DNA of 64,000 bases from Cryptomeria japonica (taxonomy: Eukaryota > Streptophyta > Pinopsida > Cupressales > Cupressaceae): contig NC_081410.1 of NCBI RefSeq assembly GCF_030272615.1, forward strand, positions 573,077,241 to 573,141,240, written 5' to 3'. Below are positions 1-12,305 of the stretch, piece after piece. The notes under the pieces were generated by a model. It ran no database searches. It had not been told where the DNA came from and saw only the letters and a program-made list of their open reading frames with translations. The first letter of the stretch is position 1; each line of letters starts with the position of its first letter. Position numbers and translations under genes: made by a program.

Positions 1-248
1 TGGGTTGGAGTAGTAGACTCCAGCAACATTTCTCACTAAGGTTTTTCCCTTATTGGGTTTTCCTCTTATATACTGGTATTATTTGATGTTCCTTTGTGTG
101 TTTGCATTTGATCTCTTCTCTTATCTCACGGGTATATCTTCTTTGTGCTATCATTTCTAACCAGTACTTGAAGTTAGGATTAAAAGGTTAAGTTTTTGGA
201 AACCATTGATTCAACCCCCCCCCTCTCAGTGGTATCTTGTGTTCAACA
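1..248 (+). mobile_element. 3' end of an LTR (copia-like), truncated by the window start
   Basis: The segment resembles the 3' third of the solo LTR at 33898-35640. Both contain a TGGAG/CTCCA hairpin (here 6-10 and 18-22), the block GTTTTTCCC-N-GGGTTTTCC, a CTGGTATT-like stretch, and a C-rich CCCCCCCTCTCAG box (here about 215-229) shortly before a terminal CAACA. The 5' part lies outside the window. No primer-binding site follows position 248, so this is a solo or 3' LTR rather than a 5' LTR. The family assignment rests on the shared LTR blocks only. Confidence 0.7.
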
Positions 249-1929
249 AAAATCCAATAATAGGCCAAATACTTGTTTGGTACTTGAACAACCCAGAGAG
301 AATTTCAACCAGGTGACATGGTCCTCATATGGAATTCTAAGGCCCAAGATAAGGGCAAATATGAGAAGTTTTAGGTATTGTGGCTTGGAATGTATGAAGG
401 AGTTGAAAAACATGGATAGGATTCCTATATCCTACATGATGCCAATGAAGATAGTCTAGAATTACCTATGCATGGGCATTTTTTGGAAAAATTATTTAGC
501 TAATCATCTTTGTATCCTATTTTGTATATACTATGAATATTGTATTTTCTTTTTCTATTTTCTTGGTCTGTGCTCCCAAAGATCTAATTTATCATGCTAA
601 CCCTATGTGTTTCATGTCCCCAACTAGAGCCACTATTTGGATGTGCCAAAATTTTCCCTTGTGTGCTATGATTATATAGTTCTCATTTCTTTATAGTTTC
701 ATGGCTTAAATCCAAATCCTTAAACCATAAACCATAGGGCTCATTGAGAATTCTTTTCTCTTTTTGTTATAATTGGTCATTGACTTTCTATGGCTGGTTC
801 TCAGTCTCATTAGTTATGACCTAAGCCTATCTATTCATTGTCATGACTAGCCCCGCACATTAGCCAACTCATTGTCATTGTCCTAAGCCCCTCTTATCTT
901 CATGTGAATTTTCCCAAAGATCAACAATTGTGATCGTCACATGATTATGCAGTTAACCAAAAGTGCTCATCCAACTTAACTCCATAGCCAAACCTGCATG
1001 CATGGCACATGGGCTCTACTAAAATATGACTTTGCACACATGAACCAATGACCTTCTCACACATTTGAGACTATGTGGCACAATGGAGATGTGGGCCCAG
1101 CCCATCCACCTTATAGCAATATTATTATTTGTATCTCTCATATTCAATGATCCAAATCATCATACAATTGTATGATTAACCGAAGTTGCTCACCCAACCC
1201 AACTCTACAACCACACCAACTAACATGGCATATGGGCCCCACCAAGGATGACATCATAGACCTAGACCAATAAATGTGTGATGTAAAGGAGGCCAGATAG
1301 CACGATAAAAACATGGGCCCAACTTACCCGCATCCTAGTCATGATAATGGGTGATTGCCTTTCGCAACATCAATGTCACGAATATTCGCGTGATTGTGTA
1401 GTTAGATGACAATGCTCATGGGACCTAACTCTGCAACTCCAAAAACACTTACTAAATGGTGGAAATTAAATAATAATAAATATGGCTACATGCTCATTTC
1501 CTATTCATCTCCACCTAACAAGGATTTTGTTGTTGGGGCCACAATGTTCAAATACAAAATTCAACAACTAGTTTGTTCCATCAAATGTCCATAAATTCAT
1601 GTAGTTAATGTGCTCAATTTCCCATTATAGCTTGGATTTTTGGATAAATTTTCTTCATTCATATCTCATAGTACTTTTTCTATGCTCCAAAATGCTTTGT
1701 ATATCACTTGCAATTCAATTATGCCATTGCTAGGGTTTTTACATAAGTTGTAGTCACATTTGTTATACTATTTCTTTTGCTCTATGTAAAGGCACTAGTT
1801 TCATAAGTTTTTGAGTTATTCAGAGCTATAAGGACTTTCATTCCAAATTCTACTTTGAAACTCTGGATAAGTGTTTACTTCTATTTTTATAAACCCTAAT
1901 TCTAAAAAAAGGTCTAATATTCAAGCCTA
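249..1929. other. Spacer without recognisable gene
   Basis: AT-rich sequence in which neither strand gives a reading frame with protein-like composition. The short ORFs at 196-459 and 1406-1594 show no domain signature and look like chance frames. The only structure seen is a diverged repeat between about 905 and 1440, listed separately. Confidence 0.6.
905..1440 (+). repeat. Diverged tandem repeat, unit about 225 bp, about 2.3 copies
   Basis: Three related stretches start near 929, 1157 and 1374. Each has a short palindrome-like start, then GATTA(A)CC.., then a CTCATCCAACTTAACTC / CTCACCCAACCCAACTC-like stretch. The first two continue into GGCACATGGGCTCTACTA / GGCATATGGGCCCCACCA, and both contain a GGGCCCA-type motif about 140 bp further on. 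The units are clearly related but strongly diverged. Their origin is unknown. Confidence 0.55.
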
Positions 1930-4900
1930 GACAAGAGGAAGTTCTCTGAGGAAATAATTGTTGAGCTTCTTAGGTTAAGTGAGACATAAAAGAGGTCTAA
2001 GCCAGGTGTTAGAGTAGATGAATTCATAATTGACCATGCCATTGGATGCAAGGACCCCTTGATTCAGCCATGGGGATTTAGTCTCTAGAGGAGAGGCTAC
2101 AACAAGAAGAAGGAACATGTCCCTATGTCGAATATCTAAAATTAGAATCTAGCAAGGTTGATAGTCCTGAATATCTATGTGAATATTGATTAGGTTGCAG
2201 CTATTGCTCAAAATTATAGACCAAATGTCATAGAAGTTGTATCCAAAGAGGAAGGACGACTAGTGGTCATCACCAAGGAGATGATTGATTAATTCTTCAT
2301 GCTCAATTCGAACTTGGATTGTCCGATCAATCTAGAAGAGTTGGAAAATGAATACAAAACCCATGAAAGGTTGTATAGAGAGAAGCTTGCATATTTTAGG
2401 CCTGTACACCTAAAAAGGGATGAAAGGCAATTGAATTGAAAGTAAGTTGATCCTTATTATACCAACTTGTTTGCTAGTTATTTCAAAAACACCTACTATG
2501 CTCTATGCCAAGTTTGAAGGGTTGATTCTCGGAGCATGATCCCAAATTGGATGCTTGTTCTATGTATGGATATACAGGGGAAAAATATAAATATGCCCTT
2601 TTATTATGCTAGCTTGGTGGATAAGGGACTTCATAAAGCCCTCTGTGATTTCAAGAAGGGCCCCTCATTGAATTTCAAGTATTATTCTCTTTCAATGCAT
2701 ATTTTCTTGTATAAAGGTCTAAACGTATGGCACCTCAAACTTAATATTAATTATGTTTTAAGAGGTGAATCACTCCTAGTCTAGGAATGGACTTATATTT
2801 GTGGCATGCATTTGAAAAAGTCTAGTTATCTCACCTTTTAAAATCATTTGGTTATAAAGTTGTTGAGTATCTTGCAAGGAGAAGTGAGATGGGGATTGAG
2901 TAAAGAAGTGGAAGAATTTTTGAGGCCTAAGGATCTTGTAGCTATATTAGGAATCACCCATAATTGGGGATCATGGTTCTATTTCAAAGATCATATAATT
3001 ATTAGGGTTTTTGGTGACCCTACTACTTCTAGGGTCCTACCCATTACTATGCTAGATAATGTTGCTTTCCTAGATGTTATGCATCAATTAGATGAGCCAG
3101 CGAGATCCTTAGTTGGGGGAGCTCACAAGAAAGGCTCATTGCTCCCATCACAAGTTATTGCAAGGATCTACCGCTTTACAAATAGAAAGTCTTATGATAT
3201 TATGGATTGTATGTTGAATAAATACAACCTTCCCTGGGCCAAGTATAGGTACTATGACTCTGAGTGGTTTATTCAAGAGCTTGGGAAGGCAAAGCCTCAA
3301 TAAAATCAATGGGATGATGAGAATGATCTTATCATAAATATTGTAGATTATAATGAGGTTTTGAAAGTGAAGGAAAGGTGGTATAAGATACAATATGAGG
3401 AACATAAAAATTAAAGAGTAGATGACCCACACTCCCCTACATGGGAGATGTTATTAATATGAGAAGCAAGAATGAAGGCTATTTTTGTTTCATGCCTAGA
3501 TGTCGATAGGATCCCTTTGCCACATGAAAGGCCTAGATTGGTGGTTGAGCCTCAGGTTCAACAAATCGAAGAGGAAGAACCTGATTCTCCCCAATCTATT
3601 GGTTCCCAAATTGGTCCTTCTTCCCCTCCACCATCTCCTCCACCTAGTTTTGATGAACCACCATCCATTCCTACCACTGTTGATACATCATTGCCACCAT
3701 CCCAAGAGCCCCTTACACCACCTAGACTACCTGTAGAAGCTACTATGAAAACACCAATGATTGCATCTTCCTTCCTACTATGAAAATCCCAAAGAGTCCT
3801 AGAGATATTGACTCCATTTCATACATTGTCTCTAGGTAGAGACATCCCCTTCCAATATTATGAAGGTTTTGATCTTCAAGGAGAGGCCCCTATGCCTCCA
3901 CATAGATTTGACATCAAGCTGGGTGTGATAATTTAGTACCCCTCTCAAGAATAGGGCCTTGATTCCTTCAAGCTAGGTGGAGACCTTAGTGAGGACATGA
4001 GGTTAAATGCTTGTATGGAATTCATGAGCAAAGATGATTTCTTTAATACAAAGGAATTCTATCAATTCATGATAAGGAACATGGGGGATGAAATGGAGAG
4101 AAGAAAAGGTATCAAACTTGACATTTTGAGGGAGGATGAAAGATGAACTCCTAAGAGCTACAAAGGAAAAATTAGCTAATATGACTCCTCAGATGGGTAG
4201 ACAAGTAGTGAAGAAGAGTGGTGTGCTTCTCCTTGAAGGGTGGGATGTTTCTTCTATAATTGGATTTGATGCTTTGAGGAGAAGGCATGACATTGACCTT
4301 CATATTATGGATCCAGAATATAGGAACAAATTACTTCCAGAGCTATTTGTATGACCATCTAGATCACTTGGTCATTTGGTGTTTACATCCAGTGACAAGA
4401 AGGCCAACACTAATTCGTGAAATGGATTAATTATTTGGAAGCTTGATTGTCAAATGAGTGGTTGATACTTTTTGATACTGAAACCACAGACATGACCATA
4501 CACGTGGCAAGGTTTTCCCATAAGGTGGCAGTAAAGATTGGTGAAGAGATTCATATCTTGAGGGATAGTGTAAAATCACTTGAGGAGAAATTATATTTAG
4601 GAGAAACATACAAGCCTCCTTTCCTACAAGGGTATCCATCTGAAGAAGGAATAGGACTAAGAAGATTCCTAGCTCGGGCTAGGTTGGATATTTCAAGAAT
4701 GAATAATGAGATTGATATATTGAAGATGGATGCCTCAAGGATGGAGAATAAGGCAGTTAAAGAGATGACTCAAGTAGTTTGAGGTGATGAAATGTATTTT
4801 CATCATCCACAAGATGTAGACACAAAAGATTAAGTCTTAGCTTGGGAGCTTTCAATGCCTAGTCACATGTCACATGCCAGTCTTATTCAACAAAGAGAGG

Positions 4901-5130
4901 AGTAGCCTTGAAGGAAGAAAGGTATTAAGGCCAAAGTCATATTGGAAGGTAGATATCCTGACTACCTCATATGCTATGTTGGTTGATGTTTTTGCCAATG
5001 AGACATAAATACTAAAGAAATTAGAGTCATACATTAATGCACTATCAAGGTTTGGCAGTGGAATGACAAGGATGGAGGTAGCCAAGATTGAGATAGATGA
5101 TGAAGATTATGAGAAACACATTGGAAGGCT
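1930..5130 (+). pseudogene. Decayed ORF of about 1,000 codons, unrecognised protein family
   Basis: Almost the whole stretch reads in one frame with scattered stops. The clearest parts are 2536-2784, 2848-3303, 3472-3783 and 4447-4782; 4136-4354 reads in a second frame, so there are two frame changes. The N-terminal part has globular composition (for example FYYASLVDKGLHKALC, then LNFKYYSL..IFLYKGLNVW). The middle (about 3540-3760) is an acidic, proline-rich linker with runs such as SPPPSPPPS. The C-terminal part (4447-4782) looks like a coiled coil. No RT, integrase, protease or host domain is visible. The architecture (globular part, low-complexity linker, coiled coil) recalls ORF2 of the non-autonomous elements at 24305 and 61633, and a short hydrophobic block may be related, but I cannot align the proteins confidently. 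It is probably an additional ORF of an old retroelement. Confidence 0.5.
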
Positions 5131-6257
5131 TTAAGACTACAATAAAAATGGATTTGAATCCTTCTGATTCTCTTTCCTCTCTATTTCTACAATTTTGAAC
5201 TTTTAAATTTCTCGCCTTTTTTGAAATTTTGGTTTTTATCTATTTCTTGACATGTATGGATGAAAGAAGATGCTAGACTTGATTAGGTGGCTTGTTCATG
5301 ATATTTTTGGATAATATTGACTTTCATCTTCTTTGTTTAATAGATATCTTTTGTAAAAATATGGTAAGTCACTCTCTATCCATGTGCATTTAATAGGCCT
5401 GTAGAGTTATCTGATCCTCCGGCTTGATAAGAGAGCTTATGTGGAGAAAACAATTCCAGATCATCTACAAAAGCTACAACCTACAAAGAAAAGAAGTAGA
5501 ATGTTTGTCCCTATCAAAAAATCCAAAAAGTTATTTGTCTTACTCTATCAGGGAGTCACCTAACACTTTTTGGAATTGTAAAAGGCCCAAAGCTTGATGA
5601 TCCTTATTTTTATATAAAAGGATATTCAAGGCCTTGTGTCGAGGCTCTAGGTTCATAATAGAAATTTTATTTGAGTGGTGTAAAGGCTTTTTCACTAAGA
5701 GTGAAACTGCACATAGAAAGTCCATAGATTTTGCAATATAGTACTATTACTAGTTTCATGTCCTATTTGCAGTCCTTTTTGCAATGGATATGTGAAAGTA
5801 CTTTGCAATTATAAAAGCATATTGAAATAAATTTCAATGATTTCCGAGTTGTTCTCTTCATTTGTGCCCCAAAATCTTGTTTAAATCAATAAATCAAGGA
5901 TTTTTTCTTTTACTTCTACACTGTGTTGTTGAGTTTGTATAAATTTGAACTTATTCTAAAAGTAGAAGATTATATTGCTTTATTCATTTTAAAGAGATTT
6001 TGTAGAGAAAAAATCTTGTTGAGTAACAATTGGGGAATTCATTCATTCTATAACTAATATTAGATGTTAGTTGTATAAGGCGAAGGATGTTGTAGAGCTT
6101 GCATATTTTATATTGTAATAATGGTTCATCTTGCTCAATGGATAGGCACTAGTCATAGGATTGTATTGCTAAGTTGTGGCACTTAAAATCAAGAAAAAAA
6201 TATTAATCTTTATATTTAGTTTTTGTTTTATGAATTTAAATTTAAAGTATTAGGATG
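5131..6257. other. Spacer; nothing recognised
   Basis: AT-rich non-coding sequence between the decayed ORF and the target site of the large gypsy element. No LTR end, ORF or RNA gene was seen. It does not obviously continue the sequence on the far side of the gypsy element (20528 onward), although the perfect duplication shows the two sides were once joined. Confidence 0.5.
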
Positions 6258-6262
6258 AATCG

Positions 6263-7162
6263 TGTCATGCCCAAACTTTTGAGCATGAATGGGATAAAAA
6301 AAATTTTAAAACGCATCTTAATGACATTAAATTGCGAATATACAATGCACAGAGCAAGTTTCGTCTTATCTACGTTTGAGTTAATTCTAATTACTAACTT
6401 ATGTAAGAAAAAATAAATTCAATTATATGCAGAAAATTAATTCTCCAAAGAAACTATTATTGTCTCTACAATTTTAACCTCTAAATTAACTTAATTAAAA
6501 CTTCCTAAAATATTTGGCAAAGATATTATTAATCTCCTATAATCAAAATTTGTTTTACGGAACAAATTAAATCAGACCTAGCACTTTATTTATAATGTCT
6601 AAAATTATATTTCAATCAATAATTAAAATGGGCTTAAAATTAAATCGACTAAAGGGTCAATTAAATTCATAATGCCCTATGTCCCATAAAGTTTAATCAC
6701 ATATACCTATGTCTAGGTGGGCTAAAATTATTCCCTTTAGTCAAATAATTTACAACAAAATTAAATTCCCTAAAGATTAAACTTCATAAATATTTAATTT
6801 AAAACATCTCAATCTATGTGTGTGTGTGTGTGTGTACGTATAACCATACTCATAAATAAAAGAAAACTTCTACAAATTTGACCGACTTTATATCACCATG
6901 GATGGAGGGTCGAAGACGGCGGTCCCCGGGGATGCCGCTCACTGTGGAAAACCACAATAGCGGTGCTCGGGCCGTCCACTATGGGATGCCACAGTGGCAC
7001 CGTCCACTGTGGTCGCCCATAGTGGAAGCTCCCTAGCCGCGCCGACCACTGTGCTAAACGCAGTGGTTTGGCCCTGAAACCCTATGCGATGAGTTACTTT
7101 TTTATTATAATTTTTTTGTTTAAAAAAAAAATGATTTCCTTTATAATATTTAATAAATTATC

Positions 7163-7195
<33 letters not shown>

Positions 7196-10078
7196 TTGTA
7201 TATATATTTATATATATACATATATATATATATATAAATCAGTATGTTTTATTTTTTAAAGAACTCATTTAAACATATTTATCTATAAATAAATTTATTT
7301 ATATATATATATATATATATATTAACTGTATATTAGATCTAGGGCATTTTCTTTGTTAATAAATGTTGATATTCTTTTATTTTGAAACATTTTAACAAAT
7401 TAGATAAATTCTTCAGATTAAAATCATTGTATTTATTTCCTTTATCAAAATCCTAGTTGCTAAAAAATAGATAGATTATTTAAATAGAGATTTACTTTCT
7501 GCAAAAATAAAGTAAAAAACAGAATTAAATATACTTAGAACAACAACTCTAGAAATTATTTATTTCTATTAATCTGTTTAACTATAGATTTTATTTTCTG
7601 CACATAAACAAATGACAAAATTTAATAATTCTTACAGCTACTATATAAATGATAAAATTTAATAAATTTAACAGCAACTAGATAAATGAGTTGATATTTA
7701 AATTAAATCTTAGAGGTATGCATAGGAAATAACTGATTCTTTTTATTTTTAGAATTCACATGCAAAATAGACTTTCATTTCGAAACTAACTTGCATACTA
7801 CTAACAGCAAGTATAGGGAACTTAATCCAAGATAAATGTATTTCTTTTGCAACAAAATATTATTTATCAAAATAATTTCATTTATTTAGAGTACGTTTAA
7901 AATACATTATAGTCATCAATACAAATGAGATCTCTCATTTCTTTTCTGCAAAATAGCATACTAAAATATTACAACTCTTTAAAATGTATTTCAAAGACAC
8001 TATCTTCACTTTACAAATGGGTCTCTCATTTCTAATAAATGAGGACTTTTCAAAATAATAATTACATTTACAACTACTTTTCTACAACAAATAACTCCAG
8101 TAAACTTCCACTTGTCCTATTCTTTTCTTCCGACAACCTACAATTTAATCAAAGCTATGACCATAGAGTGCTCACCTCCCAGCCTAGGCTAATTAGTGGC
8201 CACCCCCGAGCTTGGAGAACCAAGTTGTAGATAGGTAACACACATGCAACACAACAAAGAAGGGGAAACAATCACAAACATATTCCCAACCAAGGCTACA
8301 CTGCACCACACAATGTGATGTCTTTACACGGGTGGTAGTGGACCAACTACCCTGAGGAGACTACAAGTATAGTAAAACTCAAGACCACCTCATGGAAAAC
8401 AATGATACATCATAAGTATAATAACCCCACAACCTTATGCCCCCCAAGGCATTCATGCCTTATTTCCCTCCTTATGACCCCCAAATGCATAAACAAGCCA
8501 TGCAGCAAGGGTTACATGGGAATCCCTTAAGATCACTCTCTTAACGAGAGCCTCTCACTCAAAGGCTATCAAACTTCTACCACCCACAAGACCATCCTCT
8601 CTCCAAAGAGTAGGAGGTCTTGGTTACTCCCAAAACATAGAAAATGCACAAGAGTAAAATGTAGAACACAAAATAAATATTCATAGGGGAAAATACGAGA
8701 AACAAGCCTTTTCCATACAAGCAATTCCTTTCAACATAACATGCAATATAAAAACAATACAAGAGAAATTTAACCAACCTTCAACTGCCCAAAGGTATGC
8801 TAGATTAGTTGAGGATGAGCAGTCCAATTCCACAATTCCTTGGTTCTCTACCCTTAGCCAAAATCCTATACCAAATCTCTTCTTTTCAAAATTGCATTGT
8901 CTCCAAAAATGGAGAGTGGGTGATTACCCGCAAGATCTCTCATTCTTGCCTAAGAAGACCTCAGTGAGAGTTCCCACAGGTTTCTAAAATTAAAAAAGGA
9001 AAAGTCAGAAAAAGATCCAAAAGGATCTCTCATCAAAAAGGAAAGTTAACAACTAAGGTGATGCCTTCTAATTTTCAATTTTCGCTCAACTTAGGAAACC
9101 CACTTTTTAGGGTGTCTAAATGGTCACATGGGAGTTGAAACATGCCTAAAATTACTCCTAACCCTTAGGTATACCTTATGGGCTTTAGGAAACACTCTTA
9201 AACTACCCCTAGGAGTCCATTTAACCCTTTTTAAACCCATCTGAAGTTAATTTTCGGGTCAAACTTAAGTTGACCACCCCAAAGATTCTCTTCCCAAGGC
9301 AATTATGGAATCACATTAAATTAATTGAAAAAGCTATGGTTAAACAACTCCCTCCAAGAGACAATTTAAAAAAAAAAAAAACATAAATCAACATATGTGT
9401 CAAGTGACACAATAAAAATACTTTTACAAAATTATACATGAAATCTTGTCTCTTGTTGGATTTACACAAATAAATAAATTCAATCTAACACACATGCAAC
9501 ATTCACTTTTACAAATAAAATACTATACAAATGGGGTGTTGTCTCTCCAAATAGACAAACCCTAGTTTTACGAACGTACATAGGTCTAGGTTTGGTTCTC
9601 CATAATATTTCCATGGTCACATGGATAATTTTCCTGCGCATCTCAATTACACATTAGTAATTCCAAATAACTTCATATAATATAAAATACATGAATAAGA
9701 GTACAAATCAAACACTCTTCATACAATATAACATTTAAACAATTCAATACATCTTACATCCAAACAACTCCACATAAGCAATTATCATAATTCTCATAAT
9801 TTTGATCCACACATAAAACATGCATCCTATTTCTATCATCATAGTAAAGTCCTGCAAATCCAATAATGACATATATCATCTCAAATTCATCATATTCTAG
9901 AATCATATAGAGTTCTATATCATAAAGCATATAAATGAAGCATCAACATATAGCAATGTTATCCAAATCATGGAATCATATAAGTTCTAAATCCATAATA
10001 CATAAAAATAAAGCATCCATAATAGTCTCATCGTAAAAATCACTGAAATGCTATACTGAGTCAGGGTAGGGCCTCACA
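6263..10078 (-). repeat. 3' LTR of the chromovirus (3,816 bp)
   Basis: On the plus strand it begins TGTCATGCCCAAACTTTTG and ends GGGTAGGGCCTCACA, exactly matching the ends of the copy at 16431-20522. It differs from that copy by many small changes and by lacking roughly 200 bp just before the GC-rich block at about 6896. Where the other LTR has a TA-rich hairpin, it has a (TG)n run near 6817-6834. Internal frames such as 8039-8230 and 8577-8777 are present in both LTRs and show no protein family, so they are not annotated as genes. Confidence 0.95.
6890..7075. repeat. GC-rich palindrome cluster in 3' LTR (CCACWGTGG type)
   Basis: A G+C-rich island inside an otherwise AT-rich LTR, starting GGATGGAGGGTCGAAGAC. 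It carries repeated variants of the palindrome CCACTGTGG / CCACAGTGG, including CACTGTGGAAAACCACA, CCACTATGGG, GCCACAGTGGC, CCACTGTGGTCGCCCATAGTGG and CCACTGTG..CGCAGTGG. A matching and longer cluster lies at 17283-17520. Its position deep in the LTR would suit a regulatory or structured-RNA segment; the role is inference. Confidence 0.7.
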
Positions 10079-10092
10079 CCCTCCCCCTCTAG
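10079..10092 (-). promoter_or_regulatory. Polypurine tract of the chromovirus
   Basis: On the minus strand AGAGGGGGAGGGGG abuts the first base of the 3' LTR, as expected for the primer of plus-strand DNA synthesis. The presumed pol stop codon (TAG, complement of 10091-10093) overlaps the tract, so coding sequence runs directly into the PPT. Confidence 0.88.
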
Positions 10093-10460
10093 GCATGAAC
10101 TTCCTCCTGGAGTTCATCAAAAAGATGGGGGTACTCAGATCTCATACGTGTTGTGTCCTCCCATGAAGTTGTAACCTTATCATAGCAATCCCACTAGACC
10201 CTAACTTGGTCTAGCTCTCGACCTCGAAGGGCCAACGTCTGGCATGCCAAAATGTGAATAGGCTCCAAAGCTAGCTTCCCGTCCGACTCAACCTGCAAGA
10301 CATCCCAATGTAAAATATGAGACTCATCATAGATATACTTCCTAAAAACTGATACATGAAACATATCGTGGATGTGTGACAAGCTAGGTGGCAATGCCAA
10401 ATGGTAGAAAACTAGTCCTATCCTCTCAAGGATCTCAAATGGTCCTACAAAGTGAGGTGT
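10091..10460 (-). pseudogene. Integrase C-terminus with chromodomain-like tail
   Basis: Reading down from about 10460 there is a GPFEILERIG segment (the GPY/F-type module of gypsy integrases), then a MFHVSVFRKY segment. The tail resembles the chromodomain end of chromovirus integrases: a charged ..RGRELDQVRV.. strand, then TSWED and RSEYPHLF, matching the usual (A/S)TWE..M..YPHLF ending. An in-frame stop lies between DQVRV and the TSWED part. In chromoviruses this domain is thought to direct integration toward particular chromatin; whether it could work here is moot because of the stops. Confidence 0.8.
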
Positions 10461-10502
10461 GACCTTAGAACCCTTTCCGTAATGGATTGGACTCTTATGC
10501 GG

Positions 10503-11369
10503 TCACACTCTCAAGAAGACTCTGTCTCCAACCAAGTAGCTATGATCTATCCTCTTCGCATCTACATATTTCTTTTGTTTATCTTGTGCCTCTCTAAGAC
10601 GTTGCCTAATCAAATCCACTTCTTGTTCCATATCCTGAACTATCTCAGGACCAATAGAAACTTTGTCCTCTATGTAGTCCCAACTCAATGGTGTCCTACA
10701 AGTCCTGCCGTATAATGCCTAATAGGGTGGCATCCCCAAAGAAGTGTGATGCCCATTGTTATAGGCAAACTCCACTAAGGGAAGGTACTCTTCCCATCTA
10801 GTCTGATGATCCATGATGTACATGAAAAGCATATCCTCTAACACCTGGTTAACTCTCTCTGTCTGACCATCCATTTTCGGATGATATGTTGTACTAAAGT
10901 TGAGCTTAGTGCCCATAGCTACCTATAATGTCTTCCAAAAGGAAGAAGTGAAGAGGGAATCCCCATCAAATATAATCTTGCATGGAATGCCATGAAGTCT
11001 GACAATGTCTCACAAGAACACCAGTGCTACTGCTGGTGCTATGAAGGTAGTCCGAACTGGTGAAAAGTGGGCCACTTTGGTCAACTTGTCAACTGTCACC
11101 AAGATGGCATCATGGTGACAAGATGACATAGGAAGACCAATGATGAAATCCATGGATATAGTATCCCACTTCCACTCTGGTATAGCATCAAACTGGAACA
11201 ACCCACCTGGATGGTGGTGCTCTGCCTTGACTCTCTGACACTCGAGACATCGGGCTACTAACTCAACAATGAGCTGCTGCATTCCTGGCCAATGATATAA
11301 CTGTCTCAAGTCAGCATGCATCTTCTTAACTCTGGGATGTGCTGCATAAGGAGCTCTATGAGCCTCCAT
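10503..11369 (-). pseudogene. Gypsy integrase (zinc-binding and catalytic core), broken
   Basis: The H2C2 zinc-binding domain reads ..HPRVKKMHADLRQLYHWPGM.. followed by CLECQRVK. The DDE core shows a first Asp in SMDFIIGLP, a second Asp region at FDGDSLFTS, and the Glu in MDGQTERVNQ, so all three catalytic positions are still visible. Stops interrupt it after 11010, near 10917 and near 10716. The protein would cut and join the element's cDNA to host DNA. It follows RNase H directly, the Ty3-gypsy order. Confidence 0.9.
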
Positions 11370-11381
11370 GACAATGAACTC

Positions 11382-12305
11382 TCACAAACCCCCAGAAGAA
11401 GGTACATAGATGTGCCCTCTATGGCGTAATAGTCCATCAGACTCTAAGGAATAATCCACATATTTTCCTTCTAAAATTTCCTGAGATCGTATCACCTGAC
11501 AAACCTCTGAATACCATCCATCCTTTGGCAACTGCTGTAGTATATGGTCTCTCAAATCCGTGCCCATAGATATGGTGTATACCTCATGACGTCTCCTACT
11601 CAAAGCATCAGCAACTACATTTTCTTTCCCTTTGATGTAGTGAACGTTAAAATCATACTCGCACAAGAATTCCATCCATCTCCTCTATCGTGCATTAAGT
11701 TTTGGCTGAGTGAATATGTACTAAAGACTTTGATGGTTTGAATGAAGCTCAAAATGATGACCCAAAAGGAAGTGTCTCCACCTCACAAGTGCATGCACTA
11801 CTATTGCAAGTTCAAGGTCATGAGTAGGGTAGTTAAGCTCATGAGTTTTAAGTTTCCTAGACTCAAAAGCTATAGCCCTACCATCCTACATAAGAACCAC
11901 TCCTAAACCCTCTAGGGAGGCATCTATTCAAACCATGAAGTCAGCTAAGGGATCTAGTACTACAAGGATAGGTGTGCTAGTAAGTGCCTTTTTGAGTTCC
12001 TGAAAGGCCCTCTCGCACTTCTCTGTCCACTCAAATTTCTTCCCTTTACGCTGAAGAGAAGTAATAGGATGTGCAACTCTAGAGAATCCCTCAACAAAGT
12101 GTCGGTAATAACCTGCTAAGCCCATGAAGCTCCTGACCTCTATCACACCGGTTGGCACTGGCCAATCCATAATAGCTCTAATCTTGGATGGGTCTACTGA
12201 GATCCCATCACCGGAAATAACGTGCCCAAGGTACTTGACCTCTAATTGAAAGAAAGAACACTTTGATAAACTACCAAACAACTTATTGTCCCTCAAACAC
12301 TGCAA
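11382..12305 (-). pseudogene. RT connection and RNase H domain of the chromovirus, broken
   Basis: Starting near 12305 are the usual post-palm motifs: KYLGHVIS, the [15 protein letters not shown] segment, and an [11 protein letters not shown] stretch. RNase H follows with ..DASLEGLG.. and, at its end, the VADALSRR signature that closes gypsy RNase H. Stops occur at about 11927, 11890 and 11695. RNase H degrades the RNA strand of the RNA-DNA hybrid during reverse transcription. The upstream part of RT lies across the solo LTR at 12405-13953. Confidence 0.9.

Noticed and set aside
4870-5085. Minus-strand 71-codon ORF
   Set aside because: Antisense to the decayed plus-strand ORF at 1930-5130, with no domain or context support.
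8577-8777. Small hydrophobic minus-strand ORF, repeated at 19022-19207
   Set aside because: It is conserved only because both lie in the duplicated LTRs of one element. No start context or family supports a protein.
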